Under the pieces are notes generated by a model that worked only from the letters and a program-made list of their open reading frames with translations, was not told where the DNA came from and did not search any database. Shown one piece after another: positions 1-6,163 of a DNA stretch of 18,074 bases (positions are counted from its first letter, which is position 1; each line of letters opens with the position of its first letter). The DNA is taken from positions 1-18,074 of the forward strand of contig JBGPBY010000090.1 of NCBI GenBank assembly GCA_041481485.1, read 5' to 3'. Origin of the DNA: JBGPBY01 sp041481485. GTDB lineage: Bacteria; Acidobacteriota; Terriglobia; 20CM-2-55-15. Both the position numbers and the translations under genes were made by a program.

Positions 1-421
1 CCGTCACCAGCACCAGTCCGGTCTTTTCTTTTGCAATGGTATGCAGTACAGGGGGCAGTTTCAGTTGTTCGACTGAGGGGATCTCCGTTGTCAGCTTGCG
101 CAGTACGATCGAGAAATGACCGCGCTGAGAAAAAATGTTGGCTCGAAAACGCGCCTTTTGTCCAAGGGAATACGAACAGTCGCACGATCCGGATTTGATG
201 AGTTCCTCGGTCAGCCGGCGGTTGCGATCGACGATCTGCAGCGCAATGGTTTCGGTTTGGAATGGCGACAGTCTTTCGATGGGAGGATCAAACGCGACCG
301 GTGTTAGTTCGCCAGACACTTCCACCTGAAGCGGCTTGTCCGCGGTAATGTTCAAGTCGGACACGCTCGGATGGGTATCGAGCATGGCCCCCAGAATGTA
401 ATCCAGCTCGGCTTTTGTCAT
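1..421 (-). CDS. PilT-like twitching motility ATPase, N-terminal part (runs off window)
   Basis: An open frame starting at the ATG at 419-421 continues leftward off the window, giving about 140 residues. It begins MTKAELDYILGAML and has the N-terminal PAS-like domain of PilT/PilU ATPases: a segment reading SVSDLNITADKPLQVEVSGE (compare the SDLHL region of PilT), then RFRANIFSQRGHFSIVLRKL, then IPSVEQLKLPPVL, ending KTGLVLVTG just before the expected Walker A loop. It follows the full pilT by 16 bp on the same strand, so it is almost certainly co-transcribed. A second, divergent PilT copy next to pilT usually plays a PilU or accessory retraction role, but the ATPase core lies outside the window, so catalytic competence and subtype cannot be judged. 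The Shine-Dalgarno is weak (a GGA about 8 bases upstream). Family assignment is solid; naming it pilU would be a guess. Confidence 0.85.
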   Translation of the reverse strand, partial: MTKAELDYILGAMLDTHPSVSDLNITADKPLQVEVSGELTPVAFDPPIERLSPFQTETIALQIVDRNRRLTEELIKSGSCDCSYSLGQKARFRANIFSQRGHFSIVLRKLTTEIPSVEQLKLPPVLHTIAKEKTGLVLVT

Positions 422-437
422 GATAATTCCAGTTGAT

Positions 438-1514
438 CTACTGCCATTCCTCCGGTGGATTTTTCAGCAGAGGCCGGAACTTGGTCTTGTCAATGCAGCG
501 GGAATAGGCATCTTCCGGTGAAATCATTTTCTTGTTGAGAAGATCGAGAATGGCATCGTCCAGGGTTTGCATTCCATGTTTCTTGCCAATCTGCAACATG
601 CCGGGAATCTGAAATGTCTTCGCTTCACGGATCAAATTCGCGATGGCCGACGTCACGACCAGAATCTCGAGCGCGGCAACGCGTCCTTTGATATCGGTTC
701 GTTTAAACAGATTCTGTGCGATGACTCCCTTTAGAGACTCCGATAACGTATTCCGAATCTGGTTCTGCTGTTCGGAAGGAAAAACATCGATCACACGATC
801 GATGGTTTTTGCAGCACTGGGAGTGTGCAGCGTGCCAAACACCAGATGGCCGGTGGACGCCGCAGTCAGTGCCAGTTCGATCGTTTCCAGATCACGCATT
901 TCGCCAACGAGAATAATGTCCGGATCTTCACGCAGGGCGCCTCGCAGTGCGGCCGCAAACGACTTGGTGTGAATTCCAACTTCACGATGATTGACGAGAC
1001 ATCCCTGGCTCGCATGGACGAATTCAATAGGATCTTCCACCGTGATGATGTGGTCTTTGCGAAGCTTGTTGGCATAATCGATGATTGCTGCAAGGGTGGT
1101 GGATTTTCCACTGCCCGTCGGTCCGGTGACGAGAACCAGCCCTTTGGTGAGTTCTGCAAATTTCCTGGTGATCGGTGGCAGGCCCAGTTGTTCGGTTGTC
1201 AGAATTTTCGAGGGAATCAGCCGGAATACGGCGGCAATACCCCATTTCTGATTGAAGAAATTGGCGCGGAATCGTGCAATTCCTGGAATCTCGTAGCCGA
1301 AATCGATATCGCCGGTCTCCTCGAAGGTTTTCACCTTCGATTCCGGTGCGATTTCGTAGAGCATTTTCTTGAGTGCGTCATTGGCGAGAGGCGGATGATC
1401 GATCCGTTCCATTTCGCCGCGCACCCGGACAATGGGTTGAGAGTCGGAAGCCAAGTGAAGGTCCGAAGCCCCAACTTCCATCATAAGATTGAAGAACTTA
1501 TCCAGTTCCGCCAT
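438..1514 (-). CDS. pilT: PilT, type IV pilus retraction ATPase
   Basis: This cytoplasmic hexameric ATPase depolymerises type IV pili for twitching motility and DNA uptake. The 358 residues match the usual PilT length. The N-terminal domain carries GASDLHLASDSQPIVRVRGE (about 15-34). The core has Walker A GPTGSGKST at 131-139, an Asp box ITVEDPIEF (157-165), Walker B DPDIILVGEMRD (197-208) with its catalytic Glu, and a His box GHLVFGTLHT (222-231). Near the C terminus a variant of the PilT AIRNLIRE retraction signature reads AIANLIRE, followed by MQTLDDAILDLL. The start has an AGGAGG 10 bases upstream. It lies 18 bp after the zinc-finger gene and 16 bp before a second PilT-like gene, implying one operon. 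Family knowledge gives the role; the sequence gives all catalytic motifs. Confidence 0.96.
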   Translation of the reverse strand: MAELDKFFNLMMEVGASDLHLASDSQPIVRVRGEMERIDHPPLANDALKKMLYEIAPESKVKTFEETGDIDFGYEIPGIARFRANFFNQKWGIAAVFRLIPSKILTTEQLGLPPITRKFAELTKGLVLVTGPTGSGKSTTLAAIIDYANKLRKDHIITVEDPIEFVHASQGCLVNHREVGIHTKSFAAALRGALREDPDIILVGEMRDLETIELALTAASTGHLVFGTLHTPSAAKTIDRVIDVFPSEQQNQIRNTLSESLKGVIAQNLFKRTDIKGRVAALEILVVTSAIANLIREAKTFQIPGMLQIGKKHGMQTLDDAILDLLNKKMISPEDAYSRCIDKTKFRPLLKNPPEEWQ

Positions 1515-1532
1515 CGATTGCAGCCCTCCTGG

Positions 1533-1874
1533 CTAACCTTTTCCCTGTCGTTCCTTGCAGTTGATACAGACCCTTGTCCATGGCACGGCATCCAGCCGGG
1601 CCAATGGGATCTCTTCTTCGCAATCCATACAAATGCCGTAGACCCCTTGATTAAGCCTAAGAATAGCTTCGTCGATTGCGCGTAAAAGTTTAGTGTCTGT
1701 TTGTTTTAATGCGAGGCGGACATGGATATCACTCTCCATGCTGGAATGGTCGATCCAGTCGCCACTCTTGGAACCGGGTTCAGCTGCGGGTGTCCGTCCC
1801 GGTGTGGCCGACAGGATCTCATCACGCTTGTGTTCGAGAATGTCTCGATACTTTTGAATATCCGAACGTTCCAT
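1533..1874 (-). CDS. DksA/TraR-family C4 zinc-finger protein
   Basis: This 113-residue protein has a helical N-terminal half and a C-terminal four-cysteine zinc finger of DksA/TraR type: C82-M-D-C85, 17 residues, then C103-I-N-C106, with the typical GxYGxCxxCxxxIPxxRLxAxPxxxxCxxC layout (GVYGICMDCEEEIPLARLDA). DksA proteins bind in the secondary channel of RNA polymerase and, with ppGpp, change promoter output. This copy is shorter than enterobacterial DksA (about 150 residues), and the acidic residues at the coiled-coil tip that define true DksA are not evident, so it may be a DksA-like or general-stress zinc-finger protein. It sits between an unrecognised gene 15 bp upstream and pilT 18 bp downstream. 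No strong Shine-Dalgarno precedes the ATG at 1872-1874, so translation may depend partly on coupling. Confidence 0.88.
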   Translation of the reverse strand: MERSDIQKYRDILEHKRDEILSATPGRTPAAEPGSKSGDWIDHSSMESDIHVRLALKQTDTKLLRAIDEAILRLNQGVYGICMDCEEEIPLARLDAVPWTRVCINCKERQGKG

Positions 1875-1889
1875 GAGAAACGTCCGAGT

Positions 1890-2441
1890 CTAGCACCAGG
1901 ACAAAAGCTGTGCAAAGACCAGTTCTTGAATCGAATCCTCGTCGTAGCGGAGTACTTCTTCGTTGGTGATTCCGTTGATCCAGGAGTGAATTTCAGTCTC
2001 CAGCCGGGCTTCGAGAGCCGGCAGGTCGGGAACTCCGAAGCGGTGGCGCAGGACTGCAATCTGTTTCGGGGATGCACTGTGATGCACGAAAGATGCAATA
2101 TGCCGAAGTGCGGCTTCGCGATTTTGCGACGCTCGAGTCAGTTCGGTTTCCAGCTTCAGGAAGTGCTCCTGACGCCATGGCTCCGTCATGGAGTCCACGA
2201 TCTTCTGGAGTTTTACACAGATTTCAGGTGCAAACAGTTCGTTGTCGCGTGTGGCCTTCAGATGGAATCGCACGCCAGCTGTCATCACTCCCAGCTGGGA
2301 TTCGGTGAGGGTGAAATCGTACGGTAGCAGCTGAGTCCTGGCAAAGGACTCCAGCACCGCGTACCGCGCCTGCCGCTCTTCCGGAGTCCGATCGCCGGTC
2401 TTCCACAGGCGTCGGAAAAAATGCCGCCGCGACAGTTCCAT
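1890..2441 (-). CDS. conserved-looking protein of unknown function with SRRHFF N-terminus
   Basis: I do not recognise this family. The frame is open from 2501, but I prefer the internal ATG at 2439-2441 (183 residues). The extra 20 codons would overlap the likely promoter of the divergent cytochrome gene (TATAAT at 2481-2486) and would leave its start only 5 bp from that gene's start. From this start the protein begins MELSRRHFFRRLWK, which resembles a twin-arginine SRRxF motif. No hydrophobic stretch follows, so Tat export looks unlikely; the long form does add a short hydrophobic run (AIAIFLWYLLAM) before it. The rest is charged and helix-rich, with no cysteine motif and no nucleotide-binding loop. 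It is first in the cluster leading to the zinc-finger gene and pilT. That position may reflect shared transcription only and does not establish function. Confidence 0.7.
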   Translation of the reverse strand: MELSRRHFFRRLWKTGDRTPEERQARYAVLESFARTQLLPYDFTLTESQLGVMTAGVRFHLKATRDNELFAPEICVKLQKIVDSMTEPWRQEHFLKLETELTRASQNREAALRHIASFVHHSASPKQIAVLRHRFGVPDLPALEARLETEIHSWINGITNEEVLRYDEDSIQELVFAQLLSWC

Positions 2442-2480
2442 CGCAAGAAGATACCACAGGAAAATCGCAATGGCGCCTCG

Positions 2481-2498
2481 TATAATCGAAGACCGAGG
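2481..2498 (+). promoter_or_regulatory. putative -10 box and Shine-Dalgarno for the diheme lipoprotein gene
   Basis: A consensus TATAAT lies at 2481-2486 and a GAGG at 2495-2498, 8 bases before the ATG at 2507. No good -35 hexamer is visible at 16-18 bases spacing. If transcription starts near 2492 the leader would be only about 15 bases. The -10 box falls inside the extended N-terminus of the divergent frame, which argues for the shorter start there. Confidence 0.5.
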
Positions 2499-2506
2499 CA
2501 TTTGCC

Positions 2507-3046
2507 ATGATGAGGACGATTGTCCTGTTCAGTTCATTGATTCTATTATCGGGTTGCAATCAAAATGTGGAAAACGTCAGTTCCGGCGAGACGCTGGACA
2601 GCGCGCCCAAACCCGTTGCGGGCAGCAATTCCCGTCTGAGTTCCAGCGCTCCGGGAGGAGCTCCCTTCATGGGGGGCGGAAACGGTGGTCCACCCGATCC
2701 CCAGATGATGCTCAACAAGGCGTACTTTATGCAGCACTTCGTTGCCGCATTGACAAGTTTACCGAGCAACAAGAATCCGAATCCCAAATGGGTCTCTCCG
2801 CTGCTTGATCCTCAGGGCGGCAAGGTGAAGTGCGGGGATTGCCACACGAAAGCGGATATGTCGGGGCTTCCGCTCCAGGAGGACTCGCCCGCGATTGAAA
2901 AACTTCATGCGAACAAAGAATTCATGGTCGATCTCATGACAAAGTGGGTCGCGAAGCTGAATAATCCCGAATTCGGCGCGAAGTACAAACTGAAACAGGA
3001 AGTGACCTGCACCACGTGTCACGCGACCGATCCGAGCAAAGAGTAG
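2507..3046 (+). CDS. lipoprotein c-type cytochrome with two CxxCH haem motifs
   Basis: The 179-residue protein starts with a lipoprotein signal peptide (MMRTIVLFSSLILLSGC), lipobox LLSGC with the acylated Cys17, so it should be anchored in the membrane facing the periplasm. A low-complexity Ser/Gly/Pro linker follows (about 20-65, including GGGNGGPPDP). Two covalent haem c sites are CGDCH (109-113) and CTTCH (168-172), separated by a helical stretch (LHANKEFMVDLMTKWVAKLNN). This pattern resembles the paired CxxCH units of photosynthetic-reaction-centre-type cytochrome c subunits that occur widely in non-phototrophs, where they are presumed electron carriers; that link is an inference. A GAGG Shine-Dalgarno stands 8 bases before the first of two tandem ATGs. 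It is monocistronic, divergent from the pilT cluster, and followed by a large repeat region. Confidence 0.88.
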   Translation: MMRTIVLFSSLILLSGCNQNVENVSSGETLDSAPKPVAGSNSRLSSSAPGGAPFMGGGNGGPPDPQMMLNKAYFMQHFVAALTSLPSNKNPNPKWVSPLLDPQGGKVKCGDCHTKADMSGLPLQEDSPAIEKLHANKEFMVDLMTKWVAKLNNPEFGAKYKLKQEVTCTTCHATDPSKE

Positions 3047-3080
3047 GGCGCGAAATCGGTTGAGGGTAGAGTCCCGTCCC

Positions 3081-3433
3081 AGTGAAGTTCAGTCTCAGCC
3101 GCGTAGCGGCGGCAGTCCTATAGCCACCGGCGTCAGCCGGTGGAATAAGAACACCAAAAGAAATCAGCTGCGGAGCAGCGGCAGATCAAGCGAATTGGAT
3201 CCGTATTCCTGGGTCCCTATTCAGAGACTTGATTGAGTTTAAAGTTGCGGCGATCAGCAATTCCCGATTTCGAGTCAACTGGTTCTTATTGTCAGTTGCT
3301 GCCTTTTCATAGAAATCGGTTTTCTTGGTCTGCCGCTGCTCCGCAGCTGATTGTTTTGGTGTTTTGGTTTCCACCGGCTGACGCCGGTGGCTATAGGACT
3401 GCCGCCGCTACGCGGCTGAGACTGAACTTCACT
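3081..3433. repeat. composite inverted-repeat element, copy 1 (mirrored triple hairpins)
   Basis: Two arms of 105 bases (3081-3185 and 3329-3433) are reverse complements of each other, nearly perfect except for a short A-rich stretch around 3144-3160. Each arm contains three small perfect hairpins: a, CCGC-gta-GCGG (3099-3109; mirrored at 3405-3415); b, CCACCGGC-gtca-GCCGGTGG (3124-3143; mirrored at 3371-3390); c, GCTGC-gga-GCAGC (3167-3179; mirrored at 3335-3347). The 143-base core (3186-3328) carries no convincing gene. The outermost 13 bases read agtgaagttcagt and its complement. No clear target-site duplication was found. The architecture fits a non-autonomous element built from REP-like hairpins, or a MITE. 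Short open frames here are artefacts of the repeat. Confidence 0.9.
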
Positions 3434-3450
3434 GACAAGTGAACGCTACT

Positions 3451-3795
3451 GTGGTGTGAGGAGAAGCGCTCCCGTAGAATCGGATCGGGCATGCTCTTCC
3501 CAGCCGCGTAGCGGCGGCAGTCCTATAGCCACCGGCGTCAGCCGGTGGAATAAGAACACCAAAAGAAATCAGCTGCGGAGCAGCGGCAGATCAAGCGAAT
3601 CGGATCCGTATCCCCGGGTCCCTATTGAGAGACTTGATTGAGTTTGAAGTTGCGGCGATCAGCAATTCCCGATTTCGAGTCAACTGGCTCTTATTGTCAG
3701 TTTCCACCGGCTGACGCCGGTGGCTATCGGACTGCCGCCGCTACGCGGCCGGGGAGTAGCATTTCCGAAACAATACTGATACCTCCTCACACCAC
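3451..3795. repeat. 13-bp inverted pair flanking copy 2
   Basis: The 13-mer gtggtgtgaggag at 3451-3463 reappears as its reverse complement at 3783-3795, where it overlaps the last codons and stop codon of glgC. The two sites bracket copy 2 of the composite repeat. The 3451 copy may be a relic of the glgC end left by a rearrangement, or part of an insertion target; the sequence alone does not decide. Confidence 0.6.
3501..3750. repeat. composite inverted-repeat element, copy 2, with internal deletion
   Basis: This is a second copy in the same orientation as copy 1. The left arm with hairpins a (3504-3514), b (3529-3548) and c (3572-3584) is base-for-base identical to copy 1 positions 3096-3185. 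The core shows 6 substitutions in about 110 bases, 5 of them transitions. A 72-base block equivalent to copy 1 positions 3296-3367, including the mirrored hairpin c, is missing. The mirrored hairpins b (3704-3723) and a (3738-3748) remain. The outer 15 or so bases of copy 1 (the gaagttcagt part) are absent at both ends. It lies downstream of glgC, which runs toward it, so its hairpins could also help terminate glgC transcription. Confidence 0.88.
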
Positions 3796-5088
3796 GGTGC
3801 CGTCCGGCAGCACCCCATTTTTCGGTACGATGACGATGCCATCCCGAATGTAGTAGCCCGGCCCATCACGGTTCTGAGTTCCGGATGCATTGAGGATTCG
3901 GACATCCGCGCCGATATGGGCATTTTTGTCGACGATGGCATTCATGAGTACCGACCCTCTGCCAATGCCGATGCCCGGAATTCCCATTTGCCGGTTGTAC
4001 TCTTCGTCTCCGCTGTCTTCGTAATAATCCGCTCCCATCATGAGCGTGCGCTCCAACACCACGTCTTCATCCACGACACTGCGTATGCCGACAATGGAAT
4101 TTGCAATACTCGCCCCTTTCAGGACGGATCCCTCGGCAATGACGGCCTGACGAATGTCACATCGTTCGATCCGCGATGCCGGGAGGTACCTCGGATTGGT
4201 ATAAATCGGAGCACTCATTTCGTAAAAATCAAAGTGGGGCGCGCTGCTGGTGAGATCGATATTGGCCCGGAAAAACGCTTCAACGGTTCCGAGATCCTCC
4301 CAGTACCCGTCAAACAGGTGGCCGGAAGCGTGATAGTTTTCAATGGCGGCGGGGATCACCTGGTGACCGAAGTCGATCATCGACGGATCCGACAACAAAT
4401 CGATCAACACACTTCTTTTGAAAAGGTAAATGCCCATCGATGCCAGATATGGCCTTCGGTCCGCCTCTTCCTGCGACAGGCCGAACATTGTCGTGTCCGT
4501 GCGCATCTGCTGGAGCGCCGCTCCCTCGGGTTTTTCGCGGAATTGCTCGATGCGGCCGGTGGGCCCCATCTTCAGGAGGCCGAGCGAACCCGCCAGATCA
4601 CCGCTTCTTGGAATGACACACACGCTTACATCGGCGCCGCTGCGCCAATGGCTCTCGAGCAGGCTTTGATAATTCATGCGGTACAGCTGATCGCCCGCAA
4701 GAATCAGTTGATAGTCGTCGTCGCGGCTTGAAAAGCGATGCAAATGCTGCCGGACGGCATCCGCCGTTCCCTGAAACCAATCGGTGCTGTGAATTGTCTG
4801 TTCCGCCGCGAGCACTTCGATATGTCCGCCATTGAACGGATCGAAGCGATAGCTGTTCGTCACGTGACGATTCAGTGAAGCCGAGTTGTATTGAGTCAGG
4901 ACGAAGATTCGCTTCAATCCGGAGTTAAGGCAATTGCTGATGGGAATATCGATCAGGCGATACTTTCCCCCAAGCGGAACCGCAGGTTTGGAGCGGTCCT
5001 GAGTCAGCGGAAACAATCGCTTCCCTGCGCCACCCGCCAGGATTATAGAAATAACATGAGATGAATCTTCGCGAGTTTTCCGGACCAT
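3787..5088 (-). CDS. glgC: glucose-1-phosphate adenylyltransferase (ADP-glucose pyrophosphorylase)
   Basis: The enzyme makes ADP-glucose from ATP and glucose-1-phosphate, the committed step of bacterial glycogen synthesis. From the ATG at 5086-5088 it has 433 residues, normal for GlgC. Visible motifs are the nucleotide-binding loop ILAGGAGKRLFPLTQDRSKP (about 16-35), PLGGKYRLIDIPISNCLNSG, WFQGTADAV (104-112), LAGDQLYRM (130-138, with the catalytic/metal Asp133), the sugar-phosphate region FREKPEG and GYWEDLGT. The C-terminal part is a left-handed beta-helix (hexapeptide-like) allosteric domain ending NGVLPDGTVV. The frame extends to a TTG at 5103, but GGGAG at 5097-5101 sits 8 bases before the ATG and overlaps that TTG, so the ATG is chosen. 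No other glg gene is adjacent; its neighbours are a repeat region and a divergent mscS. Confidence 0.95.
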   Translation of the reverse strand: MVRKTREDSSHVISIILAGGAGKRLFPLTQDRSKPAVPLGGKYRLIDIPISNCLNSGLKRIFVLTQYNSASLNRHVTNSYRFDPFNGGHIEVLAAEQTIHSTDWFQGTADAVRQHLHRFSSRDDDYQLILAGDQLYRMNYQSLLESHWRSGADVSVCVIPRSGDLAGSLGLLKMGPTGRIEQFREKPEGAALQQMRTDTTMFGLSQEEADRRPYLASMGIYLFKRSVLIDLLSDPSMIDFGHQVIPAAIENYHASGHLFDGYWEDLGTVEAFFRANIDLTSSAPHFDFYEMSAPIYTNPRYLPASRIERCDIRQAVIAEGSVLKGASIANSIVGIRSVVDEDVVLERTLMMGADYYEDSGDEEYNRQMGIPGIGIGRGSVLMNAIVDKNAHIGADVRILNASGTQNRDGPGYYIRDGIVIVPKNGVLPDGTVV

Positions 5089-5096
5089 TGGCGACA

Positions 5097-5101
5097 CTCC
5101 C
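5097..5101 (-). promoter_or_regulatory. Shine-Dalgarno deciding the glgC start
   Basis: On the minus strand GGGAG lies 8 bases before the ATG at 5086-5088. The alternative upstream TTG (5101-5103) overlaps this site and has no ribosome-binding sequence of its own. Confidence 0.7.
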
Positions 5102-5135
5102 AAAAAGATTCAACATGATACACTAGCCCGAATCT

Positions 5136-5969
5136 ATGCCTCAGTCCGTTCTAGAACGTCTGCAGTTGCTTTACTCTCCCTTAGTTCTCAAGTCCACGAT
5201 CCATATCGTACTCATCCTGGTTGCCGGTCTGGTTGCGCTGAAACTGATCGATTCCGCCCTGAAACGGATCTGGTCCATTGTTCCCCCCGGGGACTCCGCA
5301 CGTGCCAGGAGGGTCGCTCAAAGAGCCGAAACGCTGCGTCATATCGTGATCAGTGTGGGCCGGATTGTTCTGTGGAGTTTCGCCAGCATCATGATCATCG
5401 GCGAACTCGGTTTTGAAACCGCTACTCTGTTGACCGGCGCGGGTATCCTCGGACTTGCCGTGGGATTCGGAGCACAAAGTCTGGTGAAGGATGTGATTTC
5501 CGGATTCTTTATCCTCCTTGAAGACCAGTACGGAATCGGCGATTCGGTGAAAATCGGAGAACATGAAGGCATGGTCGAACACATGACGCTCCGCACCACG
5601 GTACTGCGAAATTTCGAAGGTCATGTGCACGTCATTCCGAATGGGGCGATTGTCGGTGTATCGGTGCTCAATCGCGACTGGGCTCGTGCAGTCGTCGATA
5701 TCACGGTCCCGCATACCGTCGAGATTGGACGGTTGTTTCGAGTGCTGGAAGCCACGGCAGACCGGCTCTCCAGCCAATATCCGGATAATCTGATCGCGAA
5801 GCCTAAATTGCTGGGGATCGAAAAGCTGTCGGAGGAGGGGGCCACTGTCCGGATGGCCGTGAAAACCAAACCATCCAAGCGCGCGGAAGTGACCAGAGAG
5901 TGGAGACGAATCGTTCGAGAAGACCTGGATCGGGAAGGAATCGAACTCGCTTACAAGCACCAGGTGTAG
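5136..5969 (+). CDS. MscS-family mechanosensitive channel
   Basis: Small-conductance mechanosensitive channels open under membrane tension and release solutes on hypo-osmotic shock. The 277-residue protein has three predicted membrane helices (about 20-38, 70-90, 96-128). The pore helix and start of the beta domain carry the family signature AVGFGAQSLVKDVISGFFIL (108-127) and YGIGDSVKIGEHEG, followed by VLRNFEGHVHVIPNGAI, which matches the MscS beta-domain segment ending in PNG. The length is that of a minimal three-helix MscS (E. coli MscS has 286 residues). No clear Shine-Dalgarno precedes the ATG at 5136, so the start is less certain than the family. It is divergent from glgC with 47 bases between starts and convergent with the gene ending at 6164. 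Confidence 0.93.
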   Translation: MPQSVLERLQLLYSPLVLKSTIHIVLILVAGLVALKLIDSALKRIWSIVPPGDSARARRVAQRAETLRHIVISVGRIVLWSFASIMIIGELGFETATLLTGAGILGLAVGFGAQSLVKDVISGFFILLEDQYGIGDSVKIGEHEGMVEHMTLRTTVLRNFEGHVHVIPNGAIVGVSVLNRDWARAVVDITVPHTVEIGRLFRVLEATADRLSSQYPDNLIAKPKLLGIEKLSEEGATVRMAVKTKPSKRAEVTREWRRIVREDLDREGIELAYKHQV

Positions 5970-6010
5970 GGAGTGTGTTTCTTCCCGCTGGTCTGTCGAT
6001 GAGGTCTGCG

Positions 6011-6096
6011 AACTGTAGGGGCGGCCTATGACCACCCACAATTGAGAGGCTTGCAATCCTCCGAATTGTGGGCGGTCATAGACCGCCCCTACAGTT
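6011..6096. terminator. long hairpin between convergent genes (TAGGGGCGG-type repeat)
   Basis: The arms 6011-6049 and 6058-6096 are reverse complements with about 4 mismatches in 39 bases, separated by an 8-base loop. The outer part begins aactgtaggggcgg. It lies between the 3' ends of mscS (plus) and the 6164 gene (minus), so it can act as a bidirectional terminator. A short T run (gtttt) follows on the plus strand only. The word TAGGGGCGG followed by ATGACC(G/A)CCC resembles dispersed palindromic repeats known from several bacterial phyla, so this may be a mobile repeat reused as a terminator. Confidence 0.75.
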
Positions 6097-6163
6097 TTGA
6101 TCGCTTCACGATTTCCGCAGCAGCTCGGATTTCCGAATCCTGGGTTCGTGAGCTGAACTGCGT

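Noticed and set aside
825..1685. Long plus-strand open frame of 286 codons opposite pilT and the zinc-finger gene
   Set aside because: It is antisense to two clearly recognised genes and its translation has no domain-like features.
1890..2441. Tat-exported protein
   Set aside because: The SRRHFF motif is not followed by a hydrophobic segment, so a functional Tat signal is not supported.
3081..3750. CRISPR array or insertion sequence
   Set aside because: There are only two long direct copies with no spacer pattern, and no transposase is encoded between the arms.
3233..3853. Short open frames starting with the same residues (SLKLRRSAIPDFESTGSYCQ) in both repeat copies
   Set aside because: They exist only because the repeat core is duplicated; they begin at weak TTG codons with no ribosome-binding site, run through hairpins, and diverge after the deletion point.
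3916..4731. Plus-strand open frame of 271 codons opposite glgC
   Set aside because: Antisense shadow of a well-recognised gene, with no start signal.
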